DNA of 42,165 nt from a virus, in IMG/VR virus record IMGVR_UViG_3300028837_004139, positions 1-42,165 of that record, one strand, 5' to 3'. The position numbers were made by a program, and so were the translations under genes. Each line of letters starts with the position of its first letter. The first letter of the stretch is position 1. Under the pieces are notes generated by a model. That model was not told the origin of the DNA. It searched no databases and worked only from the letters and a program-made list of their open reading frames with translations. Positions 30,928-40,708 of this stretch are shown here, piece after piece.

Positions 30928-31115
30928 CAACAAGAGCTGAGCTATATAGAAAATTTGGCCCTTTAATTTTAGAAGCCATAGTTATGATTGTGAAAGATGA
31001 GATCAATATCCTGCGTCAAAAAGCAGGTTTAGCGGAAAGAACAAATCAGCAATTAATGAATGCTATTGAGAGTAGGCTTGATGAACTTGAAGAATATGAC
31101 TGGATGAGAGAGTAA
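30918..31115 (+). CDS. Hypothetical helical protein (65 aa)
   Basis: A 65-residue mostly helical protein (LILEAIVMIVKDEINILRQ..., NAIESRLDELEEYDWM). The GTG at 30918 or the GTG at 30924 may be the start; both are in frame and lie within or next to the end of the preceding gene. It is directly upstream of the large gp10-like tail gene. Function unknown; it could be a tail-assembly helper. Confidence 0.6.
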   Translation: MEVTTRAELYRKFGPLILEAIVMIVKDEINILRQKAGLAERTNQQLMNAIESRLDELEEYDWMRE

Positions 31116-32885
31116 ATGCCAGAGCCTCAATATAAACACGTTCCAAATTTAGCCTTAGGCTACAATCCTTCTGTCCCTCCTGACCTGCTCCAGGATGGTG
31201 AAAGTCCCTACGTAAAAAACCTTATCTTCGACGAAGGCTTAGTCAAAACTGATACAGGCTACCAGACTTTTGGCTCTACTATTGAAGGATATCCTCAAAA
31301 GATCTTTCAGTTAGTTAAAAAAGCGGGAACTTCAGTTTTCTTGTTAATTACTACTTCTACTCTTTACAAATGGGCAACCCCAGAATGGCAGTTCGTTTCC
31401 AATAGCAATGCTACTCAAGCAAGCGGCGAGCATACGGCAACTGATTGGATCACCGTAGACAATACTGCTAGCTTCCGTGTCAGCTATCCAGCACCTCATA
31501 GTTCTTCAGCCTGGATAGGAGTAATGCTGGAGAGCGGCTTACAGCATCAAACCAAACTAAACGCCGTCTCAGCAGGCCACTGGCTTCAAATGGATACAAC
31601 TTTAGCCAGTGGCGCTACAGTAAGCGATAACGCAGCAGTCATCGAAGCAGTGCCTTTAGCAGGGGACTTAGACGATCCTGTCAGCTGTGCTCCTTGGGTG
31701 CCTGATGATGATTTGATTTTTACTAATAATAAAGACGAGCCTCAGCTCTATGACAGCTCTGCTGATGAATGTAAGAATATTCAAAATCTTCCAGAATCAG
31801 GCGTCTTCCTGGCAGCGGTAGTTAGGATATTCAACAACTACGTTTGTTTCTATAATACCACCGAAGCAGGTAATCCTTATCCTCAAAGAGTACGAAGATG
31901 CAACACTGCTGATCCTACTAACTGGGCGACTGGCAACGCTGGATACAATGACCTATGGGATGAAGAGGATCATATCACAGCAGTTGAGCCTATAGGACCT
32001 TATATGGCTGTGTATAGAGAAAAGGCTATATATAGACAATCTTACGTGGGAAGCACTTCTGTCCTTTTCAACTTTGAAGAGATGGTTTCAGGAGAAGGTG
32101 CTATAGGAATAGAGGCAGTTGCTGTACTGAAAGATTTCCATTTAGTATTAGGAAACACTAGCATCTTCAGATACGATGGTGGCATGAGTTTGATAGATAT
32201 AGGAAAGAAGGTTAAGGACTATATCCTAGGCCGTGGCGGTAGGCTGAACCCAGAATATAAACATAGAGCTCTAGCTTTCCAGGTTGAAGAATTAGACGAG
32301 GCTTGGTTCTTAATTCCTACTGGAGATGAATCATTACTAGGCTTCTTAATTCGAGTCAAAACGGATAAGGAGGTTTGGGCTATTAGAGAATTTTACCATG
32401 ATTTTATAGGTTATGGGTTGTATAAAAACCCATTAGCAAGAACTTGGAACGATTTAACTGGCTCTTGGATTGAACAAGTTTGGTCTTGGGACGATAGAAG
32501 ATTGTCTGTAGGCTCTTCTAGTATTATGCTATGTGGTCATACTCCAAAACAGGTTTATGAATATGACTTCGTCACTATTGCTGATAATACGCAAACTATT
32601 GTATGGGAGTTTCAAACGAAGGACTTTTCTAGTGCTAGATTTAAACTAAGAATGAATTTACTGGACATATACGCTAACGGTGCAACAGTAGAGATATCAA
32701 GAAGCCATGATCGAGGATCATCTTGGACTTCTATTGAAACGGTTACTTTAAATGAATCTTTAGCGCTATATAATATATGGAGCCAATTCCTAAATCGAAT
32801 GACTAGATACAAACTCTCTGGCCAAGGAGGAGGTTTTGCCTTAGAATGGCTAGGAATAGAATTCAGCGAAGAAAGCGATTGGTAA
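31116..32885 (+). CDS. P22 gp10-like tail stabilisation/hub protein
   Basis: A 589-residue beta-rich protein that opens NLALGYNPSVPPDLLQDGESPYVKNLIFDEG, the N-terminal pattern of podovirus tail stabilisation/packaged-DNA-stabilising proteins. Repeated beta-propeller-like segments follow (IYRQSYVGSTSVLFNFEEMV, IFRYDGGMSLIDIGKKV, WSWDDRRLSVGSSSIMLCG). It would close the portal channel as part of the short tail. Placement after the adaptor fits the P22 gene order. Confidence 0.72.
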   Translation: MPEPQYKHVPNLALGYNPSVPPDLLQDGESPYVKNLIFDEGLVKTDTGYQTFGSTIEGYPQKIFQLVKKAGTSVFLLITTSTLYKWATPEWQFVSNSNATQASGEHTATDWITVDNTASFRVSYPAPHSSSAWIGVMLESGLQHQTKLNAVSAGHWLQMDTTLASGATVSDNAAVIEAVPLAGDLDDPVSCAPWVPDDDLIFTNNKDEPQLYDSSADECKNIQNLPESGVFLAAVVRIFNNYVCFYNTTEAGNPYPQRVRRCNTADPTNWATGNAGYNDLWDEEDHITAVEPIGPYMAVYREKAIYRQSYVGSTSVLFNFEEMVSGEGAIGIEAVAVLKDFHLVLGNTSIFRYDGGMSLIDIGKKVKDYILGRGGRLNPEYKHRALAFQVEELDEAWFLIPTGDESLLGFLIRVKTDKEVWAIREFYHDFIGYGLYKNPLARTWNDLTGSWIEQVWSWDDRRLSVGSSSIMLCGHTPKQVYEYDFVTIADNTQTIVWEFQTKDFSSARFKLRMNLLDIYANGATVEISRSHDRGSSWTSIETVTLNESLALYNIWSQFLNRMTRYKLSGQGGGFALEWLGIEFSEESDW

Positions 32886-32897
32886 GGAGGTTTTAAA

Positions 32898-33854
32898 ATG
32901 GCTAATTTTCTTGAGACGATTGGTGGCGTAATCTCGCCTTCAGAAGAGCATTTATGGGGGCAGCCACCACAACCAGTAATCGGGATGCAGCAGACTTGGA
33001 CTCCAGAGCAGATGCAGGCTTTACAAGGCGTGTTAGGACAATTCGGGCAGTTTGGCGGAGCAGGATACCCTGGGCAATTACCAGGACAGGGCGCTTTACC
33101 TTCCCTGGGCCAGACTTCTTTAGCAGGTTTAGAACAATGGGCTTTGATGATGGCTCAAGGAGGAGGAGGGGTGCCTCAGGCGCCTGGAGTAGGTGCTCAA
33201 GTAACAGCGCCAGGAGCAGGGCCTTATCAGCAATCCTTGCAACAGATGCTTCAAGGAGGCCCAGGAGACTTCGAAGAGTATTATCAAAAGGCCGTAAGCG
33301 AGCCCATGATGAGGCAGTATGAAGAAGAGATCCTTCCTGGGATAAGACGTGAGATGGCTCCTGCCTATTGGGGCTCTGAGAGGCTCGGGATGGAGGAAAG
33401 GTCTAGAGAAGATCTGATGCAGCAGTTAACTGGAAAGAGAGCCGAGTTGGCTTACGGCTCTTGGGAGGCTGCAAGGAATCGAGCCTTAAGCGCAGCAGGT
33501 TTAGGAATAGGTGCTGAGCAGCAGCAGTTTCAGACTCAAGTCGGTCAGGCTTTAGGTTTTGGAGGTTTAGGAATGCAGCAGTATGGATTGCAACAACAAG
33601 CTGCGATGATGCCAGGGCAGGCTATGTTACAAGGCTTGACTGGAGCTGATTGGCAGCAGCAACAAACCTTATTAGGACAGCAATCTGGATATGCTGAATG
33701 GCTACGCCAGCAAGGTATACCTTATCAGCAGGCTAATGTAATATTGTCAGCTCTAGGCTTAGAGCCTTATGAACCTTATGCGATGATACAGCCTGGAATG
33801 CCTGGTGGTGTACAAAGTGCTGGAGGCTTATTTAGCGGTATAGGTGCTTTATAG
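32898..33854 (+). CDS. Gln/Gly-rich internal virion protein (putative)
   Basis: A 318-residue protein with extreme Gln, Gly, Met and Pro content (PEQMQALQGVLGQFGQFGGAG..., GLGMQQYGLQQQAAMM). It resembles the flexible Gln-rich ejection or tail-assembly proteins that precede the large internal proteins of podoviruses. A helical segment (EEYYQKAVSEPMMRQYEEEILPGI) is common to this class. AAGGAGGT-like sites precede it. The composition differs sharply from its neighbours. Confidence 0.6.
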   Translation: MANFLETIGGVISPSEEHLWGQPPQPVIGMQQTWTPEQMQALQGVLGQFGQFGGAGYPGQLPGQGALPSLGQTSLAGLEQWALMMAQGGGGVPQAPGVGAQVTAPGAGPYQQSLQQMLQGGPGDFEEYYQKAVSEPMMRQYEEEILPGIRREMAPAYWGSERLGMEERSREDLMQQLTGKRAELAYGSWEAARNRALSAAGLGIGAEQQQFQTQVGQALGFGGLGMQQYGLQQQAAMMPGQAMLQGLTGADWQQQQTLLGQQSGYAEWLRQQGIPYQQANVILSALGLEPYEPYAMIQPGMPGGVQSAGGLFSGIGAL

Positions 33855-33863
33855 GAGGTTTAA

Positions 33864-35099
33864 ATGAACGGACAACAAATTCAGCCTGGAGGAGGTAATC
33901 CTTTTGCTAATGTTATAGGTGACATCGGGACTTGGTGGCAAAAGAGACAGTCGCAGTATCATGAGCAAAAGAGACAAAAGGCTCTTGCTATCCTAGATAC
34001 AATGCGAAAGTTTTATCCTAATAGATATCAAGCATATAAAAAATCAATGCAGCCTGATGAAGTAGGGTATATGGATCTTCCCTTTGAGGAAGGTACTAAT
34101 ACCTGGGCGGAGGTAGTAGTAGATAAATACGGTGATGTTTTATCTCCTCAGGAAGAGCTTCAGGCGAAACAAGCTAAAATGATGTCTCAAGCTATACAAA
34201 AGGTAATGGGGAGAGGAGGAGCTCCTGGGCCTTTGCCTCAAGTGCCTAAAACACAATTACCCGAACCTACCTTAGGTCCTCAGCCTCAGGTTAGACCTCA
34301 GCCAGTACAAAGGCCAATGCCTCAGCCTCAGCAGGGTATAAGCAGAGAAATGGCTGAGACTATACTAGGATTCAGCAAGCCTGGAAATGCTCTTAAGCAG
34401 TTAGAGGTTCAGTTGAAAGCTATGGGCTTACTAGATCAACAAACTAAGACGCAAATAGCAGCCTTAAGAGCGAGGATAGACGAACAGGCTGAGACAAGAG
34501 CTGGAAAAGAGTTTGGTATAACAAGTAAAGAGGTTAAAAGGCATCATGAAGAGCTAGAAAGAGGAGCTGAGGATAGGCTAACTGAAAGTCAGAAGCAAAG
34601 AAAGCAGACCGCTATAAACCAAGTTTACGGAGATGTCAGTCAGACCATGAAAAACTTATCTGGTATAAGACCTCGCCTAATGCCTGAGCAAAGATTAAAA
34701 AGAGAGCAGCAAGCTAAAATTGAAGGCTTAAGGAGACTCTTAGCAATTGATCCTGGAGAGGCTAGAAGCTATGGCAAAACAGTTACAGAGGGAATTCTAA
34801 GTGCCTCTAGAGCGATTGTTACTAATCTCGAAATACAGCCCTCTGCTGAAACAGCAGGGATATTAGACGGGTTTAAGATGAATTTAACTACTATATCCCA
34901 GATTGCTGGAATGGAGCCTATTAAAAAAGCGCTAAAGGCAAGGTTTGGTTATTTGGCTAAGAGGAAAGATACGCTTAATGAAAGAGAGAAGAGTCTTCTA
35001 TCTTTATGGCATAGATGGTTATCCGAAATGGGGGTTGATTTAGAGCCTTTAGAGTGGAAAGACACAGGATGGTGGGATAAGGTAAAGAGTTTCTTTTAG
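33864..35099 (+). CDS. Internal virion / ejection protein (putative)
   Basis: A 411-residue protein: a basic helical N-terminus (WWQKRQSQYHEQKRQKALAIL), a Pro/Gln linker (~120-160), then long charged helices to the end. There is no catalytic motif. In P22-like podoviruses the three genes after the tail hub encode ejection proteins that enter the host with DNA. The position and composition of this gene fit, but no homology is proven. AGGAGGTTTAA precedes the ATG. Confidence 0.58.
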   Translation: MNGQQIQPGGGNPFANVIGDIGTWWQKRQSQYHEQKRQKALAILDTMRKFYPNRYQAYKKSMQPDEVGYMDLPFEEGTNTWAEVVVDKYGDVLSPQEELQAKQAKMMSQAIQKVMGRGGAPGPLPQVPKTQLPEPTLGPQPQVRPQPVQRPMPQPQQGISREMAETILGFSKPGNALKQLEVQLKAMGLLDQQTKTQIAALRARIDEQAETRAGKEFGITSKEVKRHHEELERGAEDRLTESQKQRKQTAINQVYGDVSQTMKNLSGIRPRLMPEQRLKREQQAKIEGLRRLLAIDPGEARSYGKTVTEGILSASRAIVTNLEIQPSAETAGILDGFKMNLTTISQIAGMEPIKKALKARFGYLAKRKDTLNEREKSLLSLWHRWLSEMGVDLEPLEWKDTGWWDKVKSFF

Positions 35100-35108
35100 G
35101 AGGTATAA

Positions 35109-36074
35109 ATGCCAATAGGAGCAAAGATTGCTGGAAGTATGATACAGGACTTCTTAGAGGACTTAACTCCTAAAGCTACTAGAGCAGCTTTGAAAGGAAA
35201 AGAGAAGGCTAGGTTGAAAGAGTCTCTTAGGCGCGCTATGGAGGTAGGAGAAGCTCCTCTTGTTCCTAAGAAGCATGGCAAGGCTCCTGACGCTACCGGC
35301 GAATGGCCTTTTGCTAAGAAAATCTTACAAGAAGCCGCTCCAGGAAAAAGAGACCAGTATACTTCCATGATCTCCAGATGGGAAAAGGCTTTAGGAGAAG
35401 GGAGGAGGAAAGCAGAGGCTTTTAGAGGTCTTTTGGAAAAGGGAGTAGAGGAAGAAACAAGGCTGGTTCCTATTGATGTAAAAGTAGGAGCTACTTGGGA
35501 CGATGCTGTAAGGAAGAACGTAACCCTTTCTGAAGCAGCTGATATGTACGAAGCTGATCCTAGTAGAATTAAATTCGCCTCTACGCCAACAGGAGGGCCT
35601 CCAGTGAAGCATTTAAGATTTGGTGGCGAGGCCGAAGTTCCTGGAATAGGAAGAATACCTCAAATGGAGCAGTATCAGGTTAAGAGCATAGTTCCAGAGC
35701 TGAGAGTAGAAGAGGCTAAGATAAGAGGTGAGCCTACGCCGGCTAAGAAAACGGTTGTAAGGAAAAAGGAAAGAGAATTGGCTACTAAAGAAGGCCAAGC
35801 TTGGTATAATATTATTGCCGATGCTCCTAAGGAAGCTGGATTCTGGAGACAGATGATGATGAGCCAACCTAGCCGAGGAGGAGGAGTTAGAAAAGAATCA
35901 GCTAAGAATTTTTTTATGAGGATGTATAAGGAGTATAGATCTGATCCTTTTAAGTTTGCTAAGAAAAGGAGAGGAGAGGGAATGATTAATAAGTTCGAGA
36001 CTTATAAGAAAAAGGGCTGGATGACAGGGATTGGTGCTGTGTCGATTTTTGATTATATCGAAGGAGAGGAATAG
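35109..36074 (+). CDS. Internal virion / ejection protein (putative)
   Basis: A 321-residue highly basic, helical protein (DLTPKATRAALKGKEKARLKESLRRAM...). A small domain (TWDDAVRKNVTLSEAADMYEADP) and a basic tail with FFMRMYKEYRSDPFKFAKKRRGEG suggest nucleic-acid contact. It is sandwiched between the other two putative ejection genes, starts after AGGAGGTATAA and ends overlapping the next start by one base. No enzyme motif is seen. Confidence 0.58.
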   Translation: MPIGAKIAGSMIQDFLEDLTPKATRAALKGKEKARLKESLRRAMEVGEAPLVPKKHGKAPDATGEWPFAKKILQEAAPGKRDQYTSMISRWEKALGEGRRKAEAFRGLLEKGVEEETRLVPIDVKVGATWDDAVRKNVTLSEAADMYEADPSRIKFASTPTGGPPVKHLRFGGEAEVPGIGRIPQMEQYQVKSIVPELRVEEAKIRGEPTPAKKTVVRKKERELATKEGQAWYNIIADAPKEAGFWRQMMMSQPSRGGGVRKESAKNFFMRMYKEYRSDPFKFAKKRRGEGMINKFETYKKKGWMTGIGAVSIFDYIEGEE

Positions 36075-38983
36075 TGCCTAGTGCAGCTGAGATAGCTTTA
36101 GAGGCAATGAATCAGGCTACAAGTCTTTTTCAGGTACCAGCGGATATATCTCCGAGAATTCTTGAGACTAAAACCCTAAGGAGACCTGATGAGGAGAGGG
36201 AGGAGTATACTAGATTTAAAGGAGAGCATCGTAACGAGATGTTAAGGATTTTAGGGCTTTTGAAGGAAGGGCCTGAGCCTTCGCTTAGCGCTAGAGAAGA
36301 GCTTTATGAGAGATATCCTATCTATACTAAAGAAGGCTTGAAGCATGGCATCATCGGTCTGGAGCCTTTATCAGAATCAGAGTACCAAGCTCTAGATCCT
36401 AAAATAAGAAAAGAAATGGAATCCTTCTTTGGTGAAGTTCATCTTGAGGAGATGAAGAAGATTGAAACTCCTGTTGATGCTAGAAAACTACAAAAAGAGC
36501 ATGGTTTAAAAGAGCCTTTTTGGCTAAACCCTCCTGAGTGGGCTGGAGGAATCGCAGCTGGGATTATTAAAGCTCCTGTTAGGCGAGGTGCGGGGCTAGT
36601 AGGAAGGGAGATAGCTGCTGAGTTGACTTTAGGAGCGAGTGAGTTAGCTAGAGCCTTACCGAAGGTTGCTAAAAAGGTTCCTAGTGCTATTGATAGCGTG
36701 GTTGATAGTTTAAAGAGGAAGTATACATGGAGACAGTTGACAGAAGAAGGAGCTGTTGCGGCTGACCTCTGGCCAGGGCAGCAGATGACTGCAGCAGGGA
36801 GACGGTTGCAGGAGAATATCAAAATGCCCAAGTTCGTCGAAAGGACTTGGGGAGCCCCTAATCTTAGAAGATTGTTGATACCGGCAGTAGATGATTTGGA
36901 AAAAGAAGCAAAGATTCTCTTTAGAGGTCATCGAGTAGGTATGGCTAAGAGACAGGAGGTTATTAAAGAAGCTACTGAGCCTTTATGGGATCTTACTCCG
37001 GAAGAGCATGAGGTAGCTCTGCAGTATTTGGCTAGGGAAAGTCCTTATGACGTAGCTGATACTTTAGGAATGACTGTCGATGAGTTATTTACTCCTAAAT
37101 GGGAAAACGCTCGAAACGCTGCTGCTAAGGTCAGGAATGTATATCACAGATGGGGCCTTGAGGCTACAGGATACTCTAAAAAAACTGGCGAAGCGATGCT
37201 TAAGAAAGAAACTTATTTAAAAAACCTCATGACCTATCTCCCTGATATGGCTATGGTTAAAGAGTATCCTGAATTGTTTGGGCCTAAGCTAGCAGATATG
37301 GAAAACCCTCATTTAAGGAAAAAGTTCAGAGCTGATTTGTCTAGGTTTATGAAGAATAAGGGTATTATCAAAGCTCATAAAGAGGAGATGTTACAGATCT
37401 TGGATCTTAAGTATCTTACAACTAAGTCATTTGGGCAGCTATCTCAGGATATCGAGACAGCTAAGCTGTTTCAGAGGTTAGAAGAACTACCCGGCTACGT
37501 CTTCGATGATATGAAAGGTTTAAAAGAATTCCAAAGCCAGTTCAATGAAGCTTTTGAAAAAGCTGGAATAGATCCTGAGAAAGGATTGAAGAAGATAGGA
37601 TTGTATAGTAGCCAATTTAAACAGATCCCTGATGTTGATAAAGCTTTGAACTTGGCTAATAAACTAATCCGCAGCGATGTCGCAAACGTACTTGAAGATC
37701 AAGCTAAAGTAGCTTCTGAGTTTGGCAGGTTATTTGAAAGGCTTTTGGCCCCATGGAAATTTGGAAAGGTAGTCTTAAGGTTCCCTACTCATTGTAGGAA
37801 TATTATGTCGAATTGGATCTTAAACGATATAGGAGGACTTCCCTTTTATAGATTAGATTATTATACCAGCGCCCTGAGGCAGTTTAGATCTAAAGGAGAT
37901 ATATATAAATTAGCTAAAGATAAAGGCTTACTCTTGGCCACGTTTAGAGAGCATGAGCTGCTAAGGCTAGAGAGGTCCTGGGATGAGAAATCAGGCTTTA
38001 TAGGCCTTTTGAGCAAGGTTACTAAGCCTGCTGCGGATCTATACCAAGCTGAAGAGCAATGGTTTAAACTGGCTAAATTCATGTGGCATATGGATAACGA
38101 GGTTAAAAGAGGCGTAATGGATATCGACGATGCTGTCGAGGCGGCAATGGAGTCGACTTTTGATTATGGTACTAGTACAGCTTTCCAAAGGACTGTTAAA
38201 AGAACCATGATGCCGTTTGCTACATGGCCTTTTAAATCTATTCCTTATATGGCTAGGATGGCAGTAGAGCATCCTGTCAGATTTGGTAAATGGCCTGCTA
38301 TGTTCTATGGCGTGTCTCATTATTCAGCTGATAAGTTGCTTGGCAGCAATCAAGAGTGGAAAAGGCTTCAAGGCCAAATGGCTGATTATCAAAAACAAAA
38401 GCGTTGGCTTTTTTTGCCTTGGAAAGATGAAAAGGGTAGGCTGCAGTTGATAGATTTGACCTATATCTTGCCTTGGGGCGATATAGCAGAGCTAGGCCAG
38501 CAAGGGTTTAAAAGAGTAATGCAGAATCCAGCTGTTACTATTCCTTTTGATTTGTCGAAGAATAGAGATTTTATGGATAGGAAAATAGTCGAAGATTGGG
38601 AGAGAGGAAAAAAGGAAGGTTATTTGAAACAAGCTGCTTATATTTATAAACAACTATCTCCATCCTCATTCCCAGGCTCTTGGGACTGGGAGAAGATGAT
38701 GGATGTAGTCGGTGGTGCAGGAAGAAGAGAGCCTGGTGTTATGACTCCGAAGCAAGCAGTGTTGTATAATCTAGGACTTAAAATTACGCCTACTACTGAG
38801 AGTTTTATCAAGGAGAGTTTTGAAAGCAGGTATGATAGAATGAGAAGCGAGCTTGAGCAAAAGTTTGATAGGGATATTGAGAGAGAACATAGACCTAAAG
38901 AGAGATCTAAGATTCGGAGGGAGTACCGGAGGCAGTACCTGGGCTTGGAGAAGGAGTATCGTCAACTGAGACGGGGGCAGTAA
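36074..38983 (+). CDS. Large internal virion protein (969 aa, putative ejection protein)
   Basis: The largest gene of the window. Start GTG after GGAGAGGAATA. The N-terminal ~100 residues are charged helices. An Ala/Gly-rich segment (~170-205, GGIAAGIIKAPVRRGAGLVG) could insert in membranes. The rest is long helical repeats with aromatic patches (LPFYRLDYYTSALRQF, FATWPFKSIPYM). No lytic transglycosylase motif is obvious. Size, last place in the late block and helical character fit podovirus DNA-ejection proteins. The last 77 bases overlap the opposite-strand O-antigen-ligase-like gene. Confidence 0.65.
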   Translation: MPSAAEIALEAMNQATSLFQVPADISPRILETKTLRRPDEEREEYTRFKGEHRNEMLRILGLLKEGPEPSLSAREELYERYPIYTKEGLKHGIIGLEPLSESEYQALDPKIRKEMESFFGEVHLEEMKKIETPVDARKLQKEHGLKEPFWLNPPEWAGGIAAGIIKAPVRRGAGLVGREIAAELTLGASELARALPKVAKKVPSAIDSVVDSLKRKYTWRQLTEEGAVAADLWPGQQMTAAGRRLQENIKMPKFVERTWGAPNLRRLLIPAVDDLEKEAKILFRGHRVGMAKRQEVIKEATEPLWDLTPEEHEVALQYLARESPYDVADTLGMTVDELFTPKWENARNAAAKVRNVYHRWGLEATGYSKKTGEAMLKKETYLKNLMTYLPDMAMVKEYPELFGPKLADMENPHLRKKFRADLSRFMKNKGIIKAHKEEMLQILDLKYLTTKSFGQLSQDIETAKLFQRLEELPGYVFDDMKGLKEFQSQFNEAFEKAGIDPEKGLKKIGLYSSQFKQIPDVDKALNLANKLIRSDVANVLEDQAKVASEFGRLFERLLAPWKFGKVVLRFPTHCRNIMSNWILNDIGGLPFYRLDYYTSALRQFRSKGDIYKLAKDKGLLLATFREHELLRLERSWDEKSGFIGLLSKVTKPAADLYQAEEQWFKLAKFMWHMDNEVKRGVMDIDDAVEAAMESTFDYGTSTAFQRTVKRTMMPFATWPFKSIPYMARMAVEHPVRFGKWPAMFYGVSHYSADKLLGSNQEWKRLQGQMADYQKQKRWLFLPWKDEKGRLQLIDLTYILPWGDIAELGQQGFKRVMQNPAVTIPFDLSKNRDFMDRKIVEDWERGKKEGYLKQAAYIYKQLSPSSFPGSWDWEKMMDVVGGAGRREPGVMTPKQAVLYNLGLKITPTTESFIKESFESRYDRMRSELEQKFDRDIEREHRPKERSKIRREYRRQYLGLEKEYRQLRRGQ

Positions 38984-40520
38984 AGTTTTTTATAGCTTTC
39001 TCAACTTCTTCTAAATCCTTCTTAGCCGGTTCAAAATAAGGATTCAAATACAAAGCCATTTGAAAAGCGTTTCTAGCCTGTAGTAAATTTCCATCCGCAG
39101 CAAATATTTCACCGCATATTGTATAGTGCGCCCATTCTATCTTTTCACCGTCAAAATGGTGTTGAGATCTTTGCGCATAGATACTAGCAATAGTAGTGTT
39201 TATGTCCATGTAGATCTCTGCCGCATGACTTAGGTACATAGTTCTTGTATTATCTCTTTTCAAGGCTTCGTTTATAAGTGCTACTGCTTTTTTAGGATCT
39301 TTTTCTCTTAAAGAGAGTTGGTAGTAGTAATTTCCTATCATCGGCTTTAAGGAATGGAGATAGGTTAGATAGAAAATTATTAAAGAGATAGGAATAGTCC
39401 ATATTAAAGGTAATTGTATTACAGCTACAGGCCCACATATTACCCCTGCTAAAGCCCAGAAGGGCAAACTCGTCGCTGCGGATCTGAAAGGGTAGAAGAA
39501 AAAAGCATCTATTAATAGAGCAATTAATCCTCCTACTAAAAAAGGCTCAGGTAAGGCTCTTATTAAAACCGAGCCCAGGAAAAGAACCATAAGCCCTAAT
39601 CCGAGAACACCTGCTTCTACTAGTGTCTGGAGGTACTCCTGATGAAACCTCTTCCCGAGCTCATATTGCTGAGGCTTTCGTCTTGCTTGAATTCTAAATA
39701 TTCTACGGCGAAGTACCCTAAGACCATTACCGAAGATAGGATTTTGTTTGAATAAGTCCCAGCCGTAGATATAATAATGCTTACGACCACCCCAAGCGGC
39801 TTTGAGACCAGAGCGCCAAGGAGACATTGTTACTAGTATTAAAAACCCTGCTGCGAGGAGTAGGAGGTAAGGGTTGAATATAGAGAGGCCTATTATACAT
39901 CCTAACTGCGCTGCTCGGCAGTGGCTGTAGCCTATCGCTAAGAGGATAATAGAGGTTGGGATTAGGTAATAATAACTATAGACGCAAGCCAAATATAAGC
40001 CAATAAAAAAAGGGACTACTAAATAACTACCTGTATAATTAGGATTACCAAGCCAAGCATCTAGTCTAAGAAGCCTCGTTTTTGTTTCTCTTAGGACACC
40101 GTGATAGAATCTATCTAAAGGATCACGTTGGCTTGTTTCTTGGATTAAGCCGTATAAAGCCATAGCTACTGCTGGTAGGAAGATTGCTACTAAAAGAGGG
40201 TCTCTAGGTATCTGGCGACAAAATTGGAAAAAAATAAACAGCGCCCACCATCGAGGGATGTCTTGAAAGGAGTTTTTGACGTTATCAGACCAAGTGCAGG
40301 TTAGTGTTAGATAAGAGCAGAAGAGTAAAAGAGATAATGATGGGAGGTCTGCTACAGCAGGGAAAAGAAGGAAGAGAAACCCTGCAGCGCAGAGTACTCC
40401 CATCATAAAGATCAAAAGCTGATTCTTAGCCTCAGGATATCCATAATCCCAAGGGCCTGAGATGCGGAAGATTGGGACTAAAGCCAAAGTGAGGGCGAGC
40501 AGCCAAAAAGTATAGTTCAT
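38907..40520 (-). CDS. O-antigen ligase/polymerase-like membrane protein with TPR tail
   Basis: A 537-residue protein with about ten hydrophobic segments in the first ~380 residues. It has two signatures of the Wzy/WaaL O-antigen ligase superfamily: WLGNPNYTGSYLVVPF and GNGL...HQEYLQTLVEAGVLGLGLMV, the latter with the periplasmic-loop Arg/His residues. Residues ~390-510 hold two or three TPR-like repeats (KAVALINEALKRDN; GNLLQARNAFQMALYLNPY). Such enzymes join or polymerise lipid-linked glycans. In a phage it would change host surface sugars, for instance to block further infection. It overlaps the 63-residue gene as ATGA and the ejection gene tail-to-tail by 77 bases. Confidence 0.85.
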   Translation of the reverse strand: MNYTFWLLALTLALVPIFRISGPWDYGYPEAKNQLLIFMMGVLCAAGFLFLLFPAVADLPSLSLLLFCSYLTLTCTWSDNVKNSFQDIPRWWALFIFFQFCRQIPRDPLLVAIFLPAVAMALYGLIQETSQRDPLDRFYHGVLRETKTRLLRLDAWLGNPNYTGSYLVVPFFIGLYLACVYSYYYLIPTSIILLAIGYSHCRAAQLGCIIGLSIFNPYLLLLAAGFLILVTMSPWRSGLKAAWGGRKHYYIYGWDLFKQNPIFGNGLRVLRRRIFRIQARRKPQQYELGKRFHQEYLQTLVEAGVLGLGLMVLFLGSVLIRALPEPFLVGGLIALLIDAFFFYPFRSAATSLPFWALAGVICGPVAVIQLPLIWTIPISLIIFYLTYLHSLKPMIGNYYYQLSLREKDPKKAVALINEALKRDNTRTMYLSHAAEIYMDINTTIASIYAQRSQHHFDGEKIEWAHYTICGEIFAADGNLLQARNAFQMALYLNPYFEPAKKDLEEVEKAIKNFTAPVSVDDTPSPSPGTASGTPSES

Positions 40521-40708
40521 GTTATAACCTCCCCATCGACATAGATTTTCTTCTGTTTGTCGTCTACAGCACAGGCAAAGATTAAAGGCTCTTTCTTCTC
40601 GCTTGTAGCTGCTGTGATCTGGAGCATTGCAAAGGGTACTAGTTCCCCGCTTTGCATCCTCATTGCTCTTCCGTAGAGCTTGCTGTAGTTTATGAATTCG
40701 TATTTCAT
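40517..40708 (-). CDS. Hypothetical protein (63 aa)
   Basis: A 63-residue beta-rich protein (FINYSKLYGRAMRM, LVPFAMLQITAATSEKKEPLIFACAVDDKQKKIYVDGEVIT). Its start shares one base with the queE stop, and its end overlaps the O-antigen-ligase-like gene as ATGA, so it is translated as part of the operon. No family is recognised. Confidence 0.6.
   Translation of the reverse strand: MKYEFINYSKLYGRAMRMQSGELVPFAMLQITAATSEKKEPLIFACAVDDKQKKIYVDGEVIT

Noticed and set aside
32954-33322. 122-codon plus-strand open frame inside the Gln/Gly-rich gene
   Set aside because: It is a shadow of the repetitive CAG/GGA codons of the real gene; its Arg/Ser-rich translation has no structure and no own ribosome site.
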